The notes: generated by a model from the letters alone, not told the origin. Shown: positions 17,559 to 26,856, numbered from the stretch's first letter. The stretch: DNA of 64,000 bases from JAJEEA01 sp965243615 (GCA_965243615.1 CBDEVO010000003.1:1736001-1800000); one strand, 5' to 3'. Numbers and translations are program-made.

Positions 17559-17587
17559 CGCCAGGCGGAGCCGGGGCGACGATTGGC
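17559..17587 (-). repeat. intergenic repeat, copy 2 (inverted)
   Basis: The reverse complement reads GCCAATCGTCGCC, then three bases, then GGCTCCGCCTGGCG, exactly matching both blocks of copy 1 at 8504-8533. It begins two bases after the YjbQ stop. Confidence 0.55.
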
Positions 17588-17626
17588 GGGCCAGGCGTCC
17601 GCGCGACGCCCGCACCCGAAGCCACC

Positions 17627-18958
17627 ATGATGCTCGAATGGACCCGGGAGACGCTCGACAACGGCCTCGACGTCATCGTGCACGAGGACCACCGGTGCCC
17701 CATCGTGGCCGTGAACCTCTGGTACCACGTCGGCTCGCGGAACGAGTCTCCCGGCCGGACCGGGCTCGCCCACCTCTTCGAGCACCTGATGTTCGAGGGC
17801 TCCCTCCACCACGACGCGAACTACTTCACGCCCTTGCAGCAGGCCGGGGCCGCCGTCAACGGGTCGACGAGCTGCGACCGCACGAACTACTGGGAGGTCG
17901 TCCCCGCCAACGCCCTCGACCTCGCCCTGTGGCTCGAGTCCGACCGCATGGGGTACCTGCTGCCGGCCCTCACCGCCGGGAAGTTCGACAACCAGCGCGA
18001 CGTGGTCCTGAACGAGCGCCGGCAGCAGTACGAGAACCGGCCCTACGGGCTGGCGCTGATGGCCCTCATGTCCGCCCTGTTCCCGCCCGACCACCCGTAT
18101 CACTGGGCGACCATCGGCGAGGTCGCGGATCTCCGGGCATTCACCCTCGAGGACGCCCACGCGTTCTTTCGCACCTGGTATCACCCCGGCAACGCCTCGT
18201 TGACGGTGGCCGGCGACGTGGAGACGGGGGCGGCCGTGGCGGCGGTGCGGCGCCACTTCGAGGAGATTCCCGCCGGGCCGCCCGGGTGCCGCGCGGGGCG
18301 GCCGCGGAACGGGTCGTCACCGCCGGACGCGCCGGACGCGTCGGCGGGCGAACGACGCCTCCTGATCGAGGACCGCGTGGAGCTGCCGCGGCTGTACCTG
18401 GCGTGGCGGACGCCGGCGCTGTTCGCCGAGGGCGACGCCGGAATGGACCTGCTGGCCCACGTCCTCGCGGGCGGCAAGACCTCGCGGCTGTACCGGGCGC
18501 TGGTGCACGACCGCCGCATCGCCACCGACGTCAGCGCCGCCCAGGGCTCGCGGGAGCTGAGCGGCTGGTTCTGCGTCACCGCGACCGCCGCTCCCGGCCG
18601 CGGCCTCGCCGAGCTCGACGACGTGATCCGCGACGAGCTCGCGGCCCTCGCCGCGGACGGTCCCGCCGCGGACGAGCTCGAGCGCGCCCTCGCCCAGGTG
18701 GAGGCGCAGTTCGTGTACGGCCTCCAGACGGTGGGCGGCTTCAACGGGCGGTCCGACCAGCTCAACGCCTACAACGTCTACACCGGCGATCCGGGGTTCC
18801 TGAGCCGCGACCTCGCCCGCTATCAAGGCGCCCGCGCGACTCACTTGCGCAAGCTCGCCGGGCGGCTGACGCCGGCCGGCCGGGTGGCCCTCAGCATCGT
18901 GCCGGCCGGCGAGTCGCCGCGGGGGCTGGCCGGATCGGCCGCGGCGGAGGTCTCGTGA
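17627..18958 (+). CDS. M16-family zinc metallopeptidase (catalytic subunit)
   Basis: A 443-residue insulinase/processing-peptidase family protein. The inverted zinc motif HLFEH is at residues 49-53 and the third ligand Glu lies in VVLNERRQQYE about 75 residues later. The N-terminal half is the M16 catalytic domain; the C-terminal half has the inactive repeat with the LDDVIRDELAALAADGP helix. No signal peptide is seen, so it is probably cytoplasmic. It overlaps the next gene by four bases (GTGA); that gene lacks the zinc motif, which is the classic two-subunit M16B arrangement. Confidence 0.9.
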   Translation: MMLEWTRETLDNGLDVIVHEDHRCPIVAVNLWYHVGSRNESPGRTGLAHLFEHLMFEGSLHHDANYFTPLQQAGAAVNGSTSCDRTNYWEVVPANALDLALWLESDRMGYLLPALTAGKFDNQRDVVLNERRQQYENRPYGLALMALMSALFPPDHPYHWATIGEVADLRAFTLEDAHAFFRTWYHPGNASLTVAGDVETGAAVAAVRRHFEEIPAGPPGCRAGRPRNGSSPPDAPDASAGERRLLIEDRVELPRLYLAWRTPALFAEGDAGMDLLAHVLAGGKTSRLYRALVHDRRIATDVSAAQGSRELSGWFCVTATAAPGRGLAELDDVIRDELAALAADGPAADELERALAQVEAQFVYGLQTVGGFNGRSDQLNAYNVYTGDPGFLSRDLARYQGARATHLRKLAGRLTPAGRVALSIVPAGESPRGLAGSAAAEVS

Positions 18959-20364
18959 CGGCGGGGGTGGACCGGACGCGGCTGCCCCGGCCGGGTCCGG
19001 CCCCGACGGCGCGGTTCCCCGCCGTGGCCCGGCAGCGCCTGGCCTCGGGGATGGCCCTGCACACGGGCCGGCATCCGGGGCCGCCGGTGGTCCACTGGCT
19101 GCTGCTGTGGCGCGCCGGCGCCGCCGCGGATCCGCCGGCGCAGCCGGGCCTCGCCGCCCTCACCGCCGACCTCTTCGACGAGGGCACCGAGACCCGGTCC
19201 GTCCTCGATCTGCACGGTGCCCTCGACCGCCTCGGCGCGCGGCTCGGCGTGCAGGTCGGCGCCGATGCCACGATGGTGTCCCTCACCACCCTCGAGCGCC
19301 ATGCCGCCGAGGGGCTGGCCCTGCTCCTCGAGATCGTGACGCGCCCCCGTTTCGCGGCCGGGGACTTCGACCGGGTGCGCGACCTCCGGCGAAGCCGGGT
19401 GCGACAGATGCGCACGGTCCCCGCCGCCGTCGCGGAGCGCGTCTATCTGGAGACCCTGTACCGCGGGCACCCCTACGGGCACCTCGGCATCGGCACCGAC
19501 GAGGCGCTGTCGCGAATGACCGCCGACGACGTCCGGCGTTTCCACCGCGAGCGGTACCGGCTCGGCGCCGCGACGTTGATTGCCACCGGCCCCTTCCCGG
19601 ACGAGGCGTTCGCCGACATGGCGGAGCGGGCCGTGGGGGCCCTGCCGGGGGCAGCGGCGGACGCGCCGGAACCCGATGCCGCGCCCGCCGCCGGCGCAAC
19701 GGGGCCGCCGCCGGCCCGGCTCGTGCTCGTCGACCGCCCCGGGGCGGTGCAGTCGGAGCTGCGCATCGGCCACGTGGCGGCGGCTCGCCGGACTCCCGAC
19801 TATCATGCGCTGCAGGTGCTCAACATGGTGCTGGGCGGGCAGTTCGTCAGCCGCCTCAACCGGAGCCTGCGCGAGGAGAAGGGCTACACCTACGGCGTGC
19901 GGACGGCGTTCCAGTTCCGGCGGGCGCCGGGTCCGTTCGCGATGCAGGGCAGCGTGCAGGCCGACGCCACCGTCGAGACGATCCGCGAGGTGCTCGACGA
20001 GATGGACGGGATCGGCGGCCGGCGGCCGGCGACGCCGCCGGAGCTCGAGCTGGCGCGGTCGGCCCTGACCCGGGGGTTCGCGCGGGGGTTCGAGACGGCG
20101 GGGCAGGTGGCCCGGGGCGTCGCCCAGCTCGTGCAGTACGATCTGCCGGCCGACGAGCACGACCGGTTCGTGCCCGCGGTGGCCGCGGTCGACGCGCCGG
20201 CGGTGACCGCCGCCGCCGCGCGTCACCTGCGGGCCGGGCGCGCGGTCGTCGTGGTCGTGGGGCCCGCGGCGCAACTGGAGCCGGGGCTCGCCACGCTGTC
20301 GCTCGGCGAACCGCGACGCGTGGACGAGCGGGGAGGCGCCCCGCCGGGGGGAACGCGAGGATGA
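18955..20364 (+). CDS. M16-family peptidase-like protein (non-catalytic partner)
   Basis: A 469-residue M16 homologue that begins at a GTG inside the stop of the upstream peptidase gene. It has the M16 fold landmarks VHWLLLWRAGAAADP, GLAALTADLFDEGT and the substrate-binding RSLREEKGYTYGVRTAF at about 300-317. The HxxEH motif is replaced by TADLFDEGT, so it should be inactive and act as the substrate-binding partner. Its own stop overlaps the ATG of the following dehydrogenase. Confidence 0.88.
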   Translation: MTAGVDRTRLPRPGPAPTARFPAVARQRLASGMALHTGRHPGPPVVHWLLLWRAGAAADPPAQPGLAALTADLFDEGTETRSVLDLHGALDRLGARLGVQVGADATMVSLTTLERHAAEGLALLLEIVTRPRFAAGDFDRVRDLRRSRVRQMRTVPAAVAERVYLETLYRGHPYGHLGIGTDEALSRMTADDVRRFHRERYRLGAATLIATGPFPDEAFADMAERAVGALPGAAADAPEPDAAPAAGATGPPPARLVLVDRPGAVQSELRIGHVAAARRTPDYHALQVLNMVLGGQFVSRLNRSLREEKGYTYGVRTAFQFRRAPGPFAMQGSVQADATVETIREVLDEMDGIGGRRPATPPELELARSALTRGFARGFETAGQVARGVAQLVQYDLPADEHDRFVPAVAAVDAPAVTAAAARHLRAGRAVVVVVGPAAQLEPGLATLSLGEPRRVDERGGAPPGGTRG

Positions 20365-21377
20365 AGGCCGTCCGCTTCCACGAGCACGGCGGGCTCGACG
20401 TGCTGCGGTGCGAGGAGGTTCCCGACCCGGAGCCGGCGCCGGGCGAGGTGCTGGTGCGGGTGCGCGCGTGCGCCCTCAACCATCTCGACCTGTGGCAGCG
20501 CCGCGGCATCCCCGGCGTGCCGTTGCCCCATTGCCCCGGCACGGACATCGCCGGCGAGGTGGTGCGGGGCGAGGCCCCCGGGGTCGGCGAGGGGGTGCGG
20601 GTCTTCCTGCAGCCGGGCATCAGTTGCGGCCGGTGCGTCGCCTGCCTCAACGGCAGGGACAACCTGTGCCGGAGCTTCGGCCTCGTCGGCCACCAGTCGG
20701 AAGGGGGCTATGCCGAGCTCGTCACCGTCCCCGTCGAGAACGTGGTGCCGATTCCGGACGGCATCGGTTTCCTGGAGGCGGCGGCGTTCCCTCTCACATT
20801 TCTCACCGCGTGGCACATGCTGGTCACGCGGGCGCAGCTTCGGCCGGGCGAGACGGTCCTCGTCCTCGCCGGCGGCAGCGGCGTGGGGCAGGCCGCGATC
20901 CAGGTGGCGCGGGCCCAGGGCGCCCGCATCATCGCCACCGCCGGCTCGCCCGAGAAGATCGAGCGGACGAAGGAGCTGGGGGCCCACGAGGTCATCGACC
21001 ACTACCAGGAGGACATCGCCCGGGAGGTGCGGCGGTTCACCGACCGCCGGGGCGTGGACGTGGTCTTTGAGCACGTCGGGCAGGCCACGTGGGAGCAGTC
21101 GACGAAGAGCCTGCGGCGGGGAGGGCGCCTCGTCACCTGCGGGGCCACCACGGGTCCGATGGGGTCGCTCGACATCCGGCATCTGTTCACGCGGCAGATC
21201 TCGCTGATGGGGTGCTACGTCGGGTCGAAGGGGGAGCTGCTCGAGGCGGCGGAGCTGTTCTTCGACGGCCGTTTCGCGCCCGTCATCGACCGGACCTACC
21301 CCCTCGACGAGGCGGCCGAGGCCCAGGCGCGGCTGGAGGACCACGCCCAGTTCGGAAAGGTCGTCCTGGTGCCCTGA
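20361..21377 (+). CDS. zinc-type alcohol dehydrogenase / quinone oxidoreductase
   Basis: A medium-chain NAD(P)-dependent oxidoreductase of 338 residues. The catalytic domain has ALNHLDLWQRRG with a GTDIAGEV segment, and the structural-zinc region CGRCVACLNGRDNLC with four cysteines. The nucleotide fold carries VLVLAGGSGVGQAAIQ, near the usual GxGxxG. The C-terminal FGKVVLVP is typical. The first catalytic-zinc ligand is Asn (ALNHLD) instead of Cys, as in the quinone-oxidoreductase-like branch. It starts within the stop of the M16 partner, so the three genes form one transcript. Confidence 0.88.
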   Translation: MKAVRFHEHGGLDVLRCEEVPDPEPAPGEVLVRVRACALNHLDLWQRRGIPGVPLPHCPGTDIAGEVVRGEAPGVGEGVRVFLQPGISCGRCVACLNGRDNLCRSFGLVGHQSEGGYAELVTVPVENVVPIPDGIGFLEAAAFPLTFLTAWHMLVTRAQLRPGETVLVLAGGSGVGQAAIQVARAQGARIIATAGSPEKIERTKELGAHEVIDHYQEDIAREVRRFTDRRGVDVVFEHVGQATWEQSTKSLRRGGRLVTCGATTGPMGSLDIRHLFTRQISLMGCYVGSKGELLEAAELFFDGRFAPVIDRTYPLDEAAEAQARLEDHAQFGKVVLVP

Positions 21378-21443
21378 GGGGGGGCGGGTAAACCAATCCC
21401 CGCGATTTCGCGTCCTAAGGGATCGATGTCCGGGAGTACGTCC

Positions 21444-21650
21444 ATGCGGAGTCTCGCCCGGATCAGCGTGAGCATCGTCGGCGTCGTCGGCGTGCTGGCC
21501 GTCACGGTGGCCGGGGCCACGATCTGGCTGCTGCTGACCGATCCCGTCACCGTGGCCGACGCGGTCAGCGAGGAGGACGTGACCCCCCTCGTCCGCGAGC
21601 TGGCCGCCGTCGTCTACGAGGCCATCCGACGTCTCCTCGGGTACCTCTAG
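21444..21650 (+). CDS. small single-pass membrane protein
   Basis: A 68-residue protein with one membrane helix (about residues 9-32) followed by an acidic segment and an amphipathic C-terminal helix. I chose the ATG at 21444 because GGGAG lies seven bases upstream; an in-frame ATG at 21426 would add six residues. I do not recognise a family. Confidence 0.55.
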   Translation: MRSLARISVSIVGVVGVLAVTVAGATIWLLLTDPVTVADAVSEEDVTPLVRELAAVVYEAIRRLLGYL

Positions 21651-21653
21651 CCC

Positions 21654-21683
21654 GCCAGCCGCCGCCTCCGGCTCCGCCTGGCG
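21654..21683 (+). repeat. intergenic repeat, copy 3
   Basis: Reads GCCAGCCGCCGCC, three bases, then GGCTCCGCCTGGCG; the second block is identical to copies 1 and 2, the first differs slightly. It begins just after the stop of a small membrane-protein gene. Confidence 0.5.
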
Positions 21684-21788
21684 CCCGACGGACCCTCCAG
21701 GTCCACCGAGTCTCGTGACCGGGAACGCTTCGTGAGCCTGACGCTCGCGCCGGCCCCCGGGCGCCTCTGCCCGCGGCCGGCCGCCTGT

Positions 21789-22793
21789 CTACAGGTTGCG
21801 CCGCAGGAACTGGATCAGGACGTAGCCGTCGACCCACTTGAACGGCGCCTCGCCGGTCGTGTAGTGTCCGCACGGCAGCGCGAAGACCCGGGGGCGGAGA
21901 CCGCGGCGCTCGAGCTCGGCCACGAAACGGCGGGACAGGTGGACCGGGAACGTCAGGTCGTAGCGCGCGTACACCAGCAGCACCCGGGTGCCGCGCAGCC
22001 GGTCGACGTAGGGGAGCGGGCTGATGGGGAGCCACACGCGGCGGAGCCGGTCGAGCTCGATCACCCCGTCGAGGCCGGCCCGCACGTGCTCGGTGGAGAG
22101 GCCGTCCCAGACCACGTCGGCGAAGTACGGCGACACGTGGTTGAGGGCCGCGGCCGTGATCCGCGGCTCGTGGGCGGCGGTGAGCGAGGCGAGGCACGAC
22201 CCGAGACTGCTGCCCAGGATGCCGATGCGGTCGTGGCCCCGGGCGTCGAGCCACGCCACCGCGCGGCGGGCGTCGAGGACCGCCTGCCGGTTCACCTGCA
22301 GGGTGCGGCCGACGTTGGCGCTGACGATGTAGTCGGCGCGATCGAGCTCCGGCGGCATGCGGGCGTCGTGGTAGGGCAGGCTCAGGCGCAGGGCGCTGAT
22401 GCCCACCCGGGCGAGGAAGCGGCACAGGCCGACGTGCCCCTCCGCGTCCGCGTTCCACTGCGGCAGGACCAGCACCGCCCGGCCGCGGTTTCCCGACGCG
22501 GCCGGGAAGTACCGGGCGTGCACGGTGTTGTTGGCGGCGTGCGGCGTCTCGATCTGGCTGGGGAAGGTCAGCCGATCGCCGTGCAGCGCGTAGGCGGGGC
22601 ACGGCGCCGACGCGAACCAGTCGGGGTCGGCCAGGGCCGCCGCCGCGGCCCGTTCCAGGCGCCGCGCGGGGTCGACGGACGGATCGCCGCCGGGGTCCAT
22701 CCAGTCGGCCCCCCATTCGAAGGGCCGCACGACGCGGTTCGTGGTGGCGGCGGCGAGCCGCCGCTCCCACGCGTGAAAGAACCTCTCGATCAC
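21789..22793 (-). CDS. alpha/beta-hydrolase family protein
   Basis: A 334-residue soluble hydrolase-fold protein. The central GILGSSLGSC is the nucleophile elbow with the catalytic serine at about residue 200. RVLLVYARYDLTFP and ALPCGHYTTGEAPF supply the aspartate and histidine regions, giving a full triad. HARYFPAASGNRGRAVLVLPQWNAD before it contains the oxyanion-hole strand. No ATG exists near the N-terminus; I place the start at the GTG at 22793 (VIERFFHAWERRL), although the ribosome site is weak. The substrate is unknown. Next to it, divergent, is a rhodanese gene. Confidence 0.8.
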   Translation of the reverse strand: MIERFFHAWERRLAAATTNRVVRPFEWGADWMDPGGDPSVDPARRLERAAAAALADPDWFASAPCPAYALHGDRLTFPSQIETPHAANNTVHARYFPAASGNRGRAVLVLPQWNADAEGHVGLCRFLARVGISALRLSLPYHDARMPPELDRADYIVSANVGRTLQVNRQAVLDARRAVAWLDARGHDRIGILGSSLGSCLASLTAAHEPRITAAALNHVSPYFADVVWDGLSTEHVRAGLDGVIELDRLRRVWLPISPLPYVDRLRGTRVLLVYARYDLTFPVHLSRRFVAELERRGLRPRVFALPCGHYTTGEAPFKWVDGYVLIQFLRRNL

Positions 22794-22840
22794 TTGTCCG
22801 GTTCCGGCATGAACGCCAACCTCTTCACCAAGGAGTCGCG

Positions 22841-23311
22841 ATGGGCATGACGACCGTCGGCGTGAGCGAGGCTCGACGCCTGCAGACCGAGGAAGGGTAC
22901 ACCTACGTCGACGTGCGGTCGGTGCCCGAGTTCGAGAACGGGCATCCCGAGGGGGCCTGCAGCGTGCCGCTGCTGCACCTCGACGCGGCGACCCGCCAGA
23001 TGCGGCCGAACCCCGACTTTCTCGCGGTGATGCAGGCGCACTTTCCGGCCGACGCGAAGCTGCTCGTCGGCTGCCAGATGGGCGGCCGCTCGGCCCGCGC
23101 CGCGCAACTGCTCGCCAGCGCCGGCTACGAGACGGCGGTGAACGTCGACGGCGGTTTCGGCGGACGCCGGGACCCCGCCACCGGGCAGGTGATGGCCGAG
23201 GGCTGGGGCCCCGCGGGGCTGCCGGTGGAGGCCGGCGGCGGGGGCGACCGCGGTTACGAGGCGATCCGCCGCAAGGCGGCCGAGGGGAGCGGGCCGGCGG
23301 GAGAACCGTGA
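22841..23311 (+). CDS. rhodanese-domain sulfurtransferase
   Basis: A 156-residue single-domain rhodanese. It has the family start VSEARRLQTEEGYTYVDVRS, the entry turn FENGHPEGACSVPL and the active-site loop LLVGCQMGGRSARAAQLL with the persulfide-forming cysteine at about residue 79. The last 30 residues are an extra glycine-rich tail. Rhodaneses carry sulfane sulfur; the acceptor is not shown by context. Confidence 0.88.
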   Translation: MGMTTVGVSEARRLQTEEGYTYVDVRSVPEFENGHPEGACSVPLLHLDAATRQMRPNPDFLAVMQAHFPADAKLLVGCQMGGRSARAAQLLASAGYETAVNVDGGFGGRRDPATGQVMAEGWGPAGLPVEAGGGGDRGYEAIRRKAAEGSGPAGEP

Positions 23312-23416
23312 CGCGCTCGCTGACGGGGGGCTTTCCACCGGGAAGCCGCCCCGGCGCCGCCGACTCGTTCTTGCCGCTCCCGAGCGGTGCGGGTCGGGTC
23401 GCCGAGCGGTGACGGT

Positions 23417-24766
23417 TCAGTCGGCCAGCGCCGCCTCGCACGCCTCCGCGACGTCCAGCAGGTGGTCGGTGCGGCGCCGCCGTCCGACGAGCTGGAGGCC
23501 GCACGGCAGCCCGCCGCCGGTCGATCCGCAGGGTATGGAGACGGCCGGGTGCCCGGTGGCGTTGAAGAGCTGGGTGAGCCGGAGCGTGAGGGGCCGCAGC
23601 GCCTCCGGCCGGCCGTCGATCTCCACCTTCCCGGCGCCCAGCGGCGGGGCGGGCACCGCGAGGGTCGGCAGCACGAGGGCGTCGCAGCCGGCGAGCGCCG
23701 CGTCGACGGCGTCGGCGAGCACGGCCCGCCCGCGCTGGGCGCGGACGTAGTCCTCGGCCATCACGTAGCGTCCCAGCTCGAGCCGCAGCCGCACGTCGGG
23801 GCGGTAGCGGTCCGCATGGCGGTCGAGGCCGTGCGCATGCGCGGCGGCGGCCTCCGGCAGCAGCAGGTGCAGGCAGACGGCGGGGGTGTCCTTGGCATGC
23901 CGGACGGGCGCGTCGCGCACGTCCCACCCTCCGTCGCGCAGGCGCCCCGTGGCTTGCTCGAAGGTCGCGCGGACCTCGGCGTCGAGGCGGTCGAGGAGGA
24001 ACGGCCGGGGGCAGCCGAGCCGTCGCGTCACCGGGTCGCGCGCGGCGGGGCGGGCGGGGTCGGCGCCCCGCAGGACGCGGAAGACGAGGCGGGCGTCGGC
24101 CACGCCGCGCGCGAGCGGCCCGACGTGGTCGAGGCTCGGCGCGAGGGGGACGACGCCGTCGCACGGCACCTCGCCGAAGGTCGGCTTCAGCCCCACGAGG
24201 CCGCAGGCGGCGGCGGGGATGCGGATGGACCCCCCGGTGTCGGTGCCGACGGAGGCCCAGGCCATGCCCGCGGCCACCGAGACGGCCGAGCCGCTGCTCG
24301 AGCCGCCGGGCGAGCGACCGGGGTCGAGGGGGTGGCGGGCGGGGCCGAACGCGGAGTCCTCTCCGGTGGTGCCGAACGCGAACTCGTGCAGGTTGCACTT
24401 GCCGATGACGATCGCACCGGCCGCCCGGAGCCGCGCCACCACCGCGGCGTCGGCGTCCGGCGGCGAGCCCACCGGCACCCGGGAGGCGGCGGTGGTCGGC
24501 ACCCCGGCGACGTCGATGAGGTCCTTGATGGAGACGGGCACGCCGTGCAGCGGCCCGCGGTACCGGCCCGCCGCGATCTCCCGCGCCGCTGCTTCGGCCT
24601 CGGTCCGGGCGGACTCTTCCAGGACGGTGGTGAAGGCATTGAGCGTGCCGTCGCGGTCCCGGATGCGGTCGAGGGCGGCGTCGAGGACCTCGCGCACCGA
24701 AACCTCTCTGGTCCGGATCGCGGCCGCGATCCGATGAAGCGGCCGATCGCACCAGGACCTCGTCAC
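23417..24766 (-). CDS. amidase (amidase-signature family)
   Basis: Hydrolyses an amide bond using a Ser-cisSer-Lys triad. The 449-residue chain carries Lys81 in PVSIKDLIDVAG, the glycine/serine signature PGGSSSGSA at about 155-163, and TDTGGSIRIPA at about 176-186, so all triad residues are present. The start is the GTG at 24766, which overlaps the stop of a 58-residue gene by four bases (GTGA). The family includes GatA, but no gatB or gatC is near, so it is probably a catabolic or non-specific amidase. The translational coupling suggests the small protein matters to it. Confidence 0.88.
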   Translation of the reverse strand: MTRSWCDRPLHRIAAAIRTREVSVREVLDAALDRIRDRDGTLNAFTTVLEESARTEAEAAAREIAAGRYRGPLHGVPVSIKDLIDVAGVPTTAASRVPVGSPPDADAAVVARLRAAGAIVIGKCNLHEFAFGTTGEDSAFGPARHPLDPGRSPGGSSSGSAVSVAAGMAWASVGTDTGGSIRIPAAACGLVGLKPTFGEVPCDGVVPLAPSLDHVGPLARGVADARLVFRVLRGADPARPAARDPVTRRLGCPRPFLLDRLDAEVRATFEQATGRLRDGGWDVRDAPVRHAKDTPAVCLHLLLPEAAAAHAHGLDRHADRYRPDVRLRLELGRYVMAEDYVRAQRGRAVLADAVDAALAGCDALVLPTLAVPAPPLGAGKVEIDGRPEALRPLTLRLTQLFNATGHPAVSIPCGSTGGGLPCGLQLVGRRRRTDHLLDVAEACEAALAD

Positions 24767-24939
24767 CGCTCTTCGCGGGTGGGCGGCACGGGGCCCGGCT
24801 CGACCGCCTCCCGGTTCCAGGATGCGCTGCGCAACTGTCGAGTGGTCGTGGCCAGCGTGGCGAGACGCGGCGTCAGCTCGGGCAGTCCCCGCCGCTCGGC
24901 GTCCTCCGTTGCGGCGCGCAGCCACTCTTCGACAGTCAT
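24763..24939 (-). CDS. 58-residue protein coupled to the amidase
   Basis: A short gene placed exactly between two real ones: its ATG at 24939 overlaps the methyltransferase stop (ATGA), and its own stop overlaps the amidase GTG start (GTGA). The predicted product is helical, charged and begins MTVEEWLRAATEDAERRG with LATLATTTRQL in the middle. I do not recognise a named family, though the size and position recall the small subunits that precede some amidase genes (GatC- or AtzG-like). That comparison is inference only. Confidence 0.65.
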   Translation of the reverse strand: MTVEEWLRAATEDAERRGLPELTPRLATLATTTRQLRSASWNREAVEPGPVPPTREER

Positions 24940-25547
24940 CGGAGCTTGACCGACAGCGCCAGGCCGCCCCCAACTGGGAGGAAGCTGGTCACGAAACGGG
25001 CATCGGCCGCGAGCCGCCGGTTGTAGGTGGCGACGGCGCCGGCGAGCCCCGTAGCGACGGCGTCTGCCCGAAGCACGTTGCCGGTGATCAGCACGCCGCC
25101 CGGTCGCAGCAGGGCCGCCAACCGGTCGAGCAACGGACCGTACTGCCGCTCGTCGCCGGCGTTGAAAATCACGTCGAAGGGGCCGGCCACCTTGTGCACC
25201 ATGCGGGTTGCGTCGCCGACGATCACGTGCGCCCGGTCGCCGAGCCCCGCCGCCTCGAGATGCGTCCGCGCCATCGCGGCGCGGCGGGGATCGATCTCGA
25301 TCGAGAGGAGTCCGCCGTCCTCGGGAAGGGATCGGGCGAGCCACAAGGCGGAGTAGCCGTTGGCGGTGCCGATCTCAAGCACCCGGCGGGCGCCGGCGGC
25401 GAGGACCATCGTCTCGAGGAACCGTCCAGCGGCGCGGCCGACGATCGGGAGATGATCGGCGCACGCTTCCGCCGCCGCCTGTTCCAGCAGCGGATCTTCC
25501 GGCACCAACGAGGTCAGGTACTCATCGATCTCCTGCGCGGGGATCAT
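24936..25547 (-). CDS. O-methyltransferase (family 3, CCoAOMT-like)
   Basis: A 203-residue class I methyltransferase of the catechol/caffeoyl-CoA type. It has the motif I region VLEIGTANGYSALWLA at about 55-70, LLSIEIDPRRAAMAR, and the late strand FDVIFNAGDERQY, where the metal-binding Asp of the usual FIDADK is replaced by Asn-Ala-Gly-Asp. It ends GLALSVKLR, normal for the family. It heads a three-gene run with the small protein and the amidase. A TATAAT hexamer lies 12 bases upstream. Confidence 0.85.
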   Translation of the reverse strand: MIPAQEIDEYLTSLVPEDPLLEQAAAEACADHLPIVGRAAGRFLETMVLAAGARRVLEIGTANGYSALWLARSLPEDGGLLSIEIDPRRAAMARTHLEAAGLGDRAHVIVGDATRMVHKVAGPFDVIFNAGDERQYGPLLDRLAALLRPGGVLITGNVLRADAVATGLAGAVATYNRRLAADARFVTSFLPVGGGLALSVKLR

Positions 25548-25558
25548 CGGATGACGCC

Positions 25559-25564
25559 ATTATA
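25559..25564 (-). promoter_or_regulatory. -10 element of the methyltransferase-amidase operon
   Basis: An exact TATAAT in the surrounding CCGTATAATGG on the minus strand, ending 11 bases before the methyltransferase ATG. This would make a very short 5' leader. No good -35 is seen. Confidence 0.45.
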
Positions 25565-25665
25565 CGGACGGGCTCGCCCCGGCTCACCGCCGGCTGAACG
25601 GGCCGGCCGGGCGCCGGAGACGACGGCCCGGCACGCGCCGGCGCGACCGGAAGTCGGCGCGGGCT

Positions 25666-26856
25666 TCAGATCATCGCTTCGTCGTGCATCGTCTCGCCGC
25701 GCTCGAACCGGTCGGGCGCAAAGGGGCCGACGTCGACGGTCTCGGTCCGGCCGAGGCGGATCAGCTCGGACAGGACCTTGCCGATCGCGGGGGCGATCAT
25801 CAGGCCGTGGCCGCTGTACCCGTTGGCGAGGACGAGGCCGGGGGCGGCGGGGTGCTCGCCGAGCAGGGGGTTGTGGTCGGGGGTCATGGCGTAGAGGCCC
25901 GCCCACCCCTCGACCATCTCGATCGGGGCCAGCCCCGGCATCCGCGCCTGGAGCGGCGGCCGGAAGTCCGTTTCCCAGCGGGAGTGGTCGCAGGCGAAGT
26001 TCTCGCCGGGGGGCTCGTCGAGCTTCGTGCAGGCCACCACCAGGCGGTCGGGTCCCGGGCGCCCGCCCGTGTCGTCGTGCCGCCAGTGCACCCCGGAGGG
26101 GTCGACGACCATCGGGAGCCGGTACGGGAGCCGCGCCGGCAGGGCGCACCGGAACAGGTGCTGGCGGACCGGCTCGACCGGCAGGTCGAGTCCGGCCATC
26201 GCCGCGAGCCGCCGCGCGAACGGCCCCGCCGCATTGACGACGACGTCGGCCGCCATCCGCTCGCCGTCGCCGAGGACGACGCCGGCGACGCGGCCCGCCT
26301 GCCGCGTCAGATCGACGACCTCGGCGCCGACGTAACGGACCCCGGCCGCGGCCGCGGCCGCGCGGAACCCCGCGAGCACCTCGCGCGGCTCGCCGTAGCC
26401 GTCGTCGGGCCCGAACACCCCGAATCGGATGTCGTCGAGCCGCAGGTCGGGGGCCATCGCCCGGATGTCGTCCACCTCGAGGCGCCGCACCCGCGCCCCG
26501 AGCCGGCGCTGCCGCTCGAGCCGGGCCGCGAAGCGGTCGGACGCGGCCTCGTCGACGAGGAAGAGGTACCCCCGCTGGCGGAAGTCGGCGCGGGGCGTAT
26601 GGCCGGGCACCCGCATGGCCCGATCGAACGCGGCGTAGAACCGCGTGCCGTACTGAGCGAGCCGGATGTTGACGGTCGAGCTGAACTGCTGCCGGATGCC
26701 GCCCATGGCGAGGAACGACGAGGCGCGCCCGTAGGTGGCGTCGCGCTCGATCACCGTCACGGGGCCGGGATGGCCGTCGCGCACGAGGTGGTACGCGATG
26801 CTGGAGCCGATGACGCCGCCGCCCACGACGACGACGGATCCGGCCGTCCCCGTCAT
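25666..26856 (-). CDS. FAD-dependent oxidoreductase (DAO family)
   Basis: A 396-residue flavoenzyme of the D-amino-acid oxidase/sarcosine-oxidase superfamily. The FAD-binding motif VVVVGGGVIGSSIAYHL is at about 8-24. The second strand ends VIERD, and GGIRQQFSS follows as in sarcosine dehydrogenase-like members. WAGLYAMTPDHNPLLGE and NGYSGHGLMIAPAIGK close the C-terminal FAD site. It should oxidise a secondary or primary amine in the cytoplasm. Its ATG overlaps the stop of the SRPBCC-domain gene by four bases, so the two form an operon. Confidence 0.88.
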   Translation of the reverse strand: MTGTAGSVVVVGGGVIGSSIAYHLVRDGHPGPVTVIERDATYGRASSFLAMGGIRQQFSSTVNIRLAQYGTRFYAAFDRAMRVPGHTPRADFRQRGYLFLVDEAASDRFAARLERQRRLGARVRRLEVDDIRAMAPDLRLDDIRFGVFGPDDGYGEPREVLAGFRAAAAAAGVRYVGAEVVDLTRQAGRVAGVVLGDGERMAADVVVNAAGPFARRLAAMAGLDLPVEPVRQHLFRCALPARLPYRLPMVVDPSGVHWRHDDTGGRPGPDRLVVACTKLDEPPGENFACDHSRWETDFRPPLQARMPGLAPIEMVEGWAGLYAMTPDHNPLLGEHPAAPGLVLANGYSGHGLMIAPAIGKVLSELIRLGRTETVDVGPFAPDRFERGETMHDEAMI

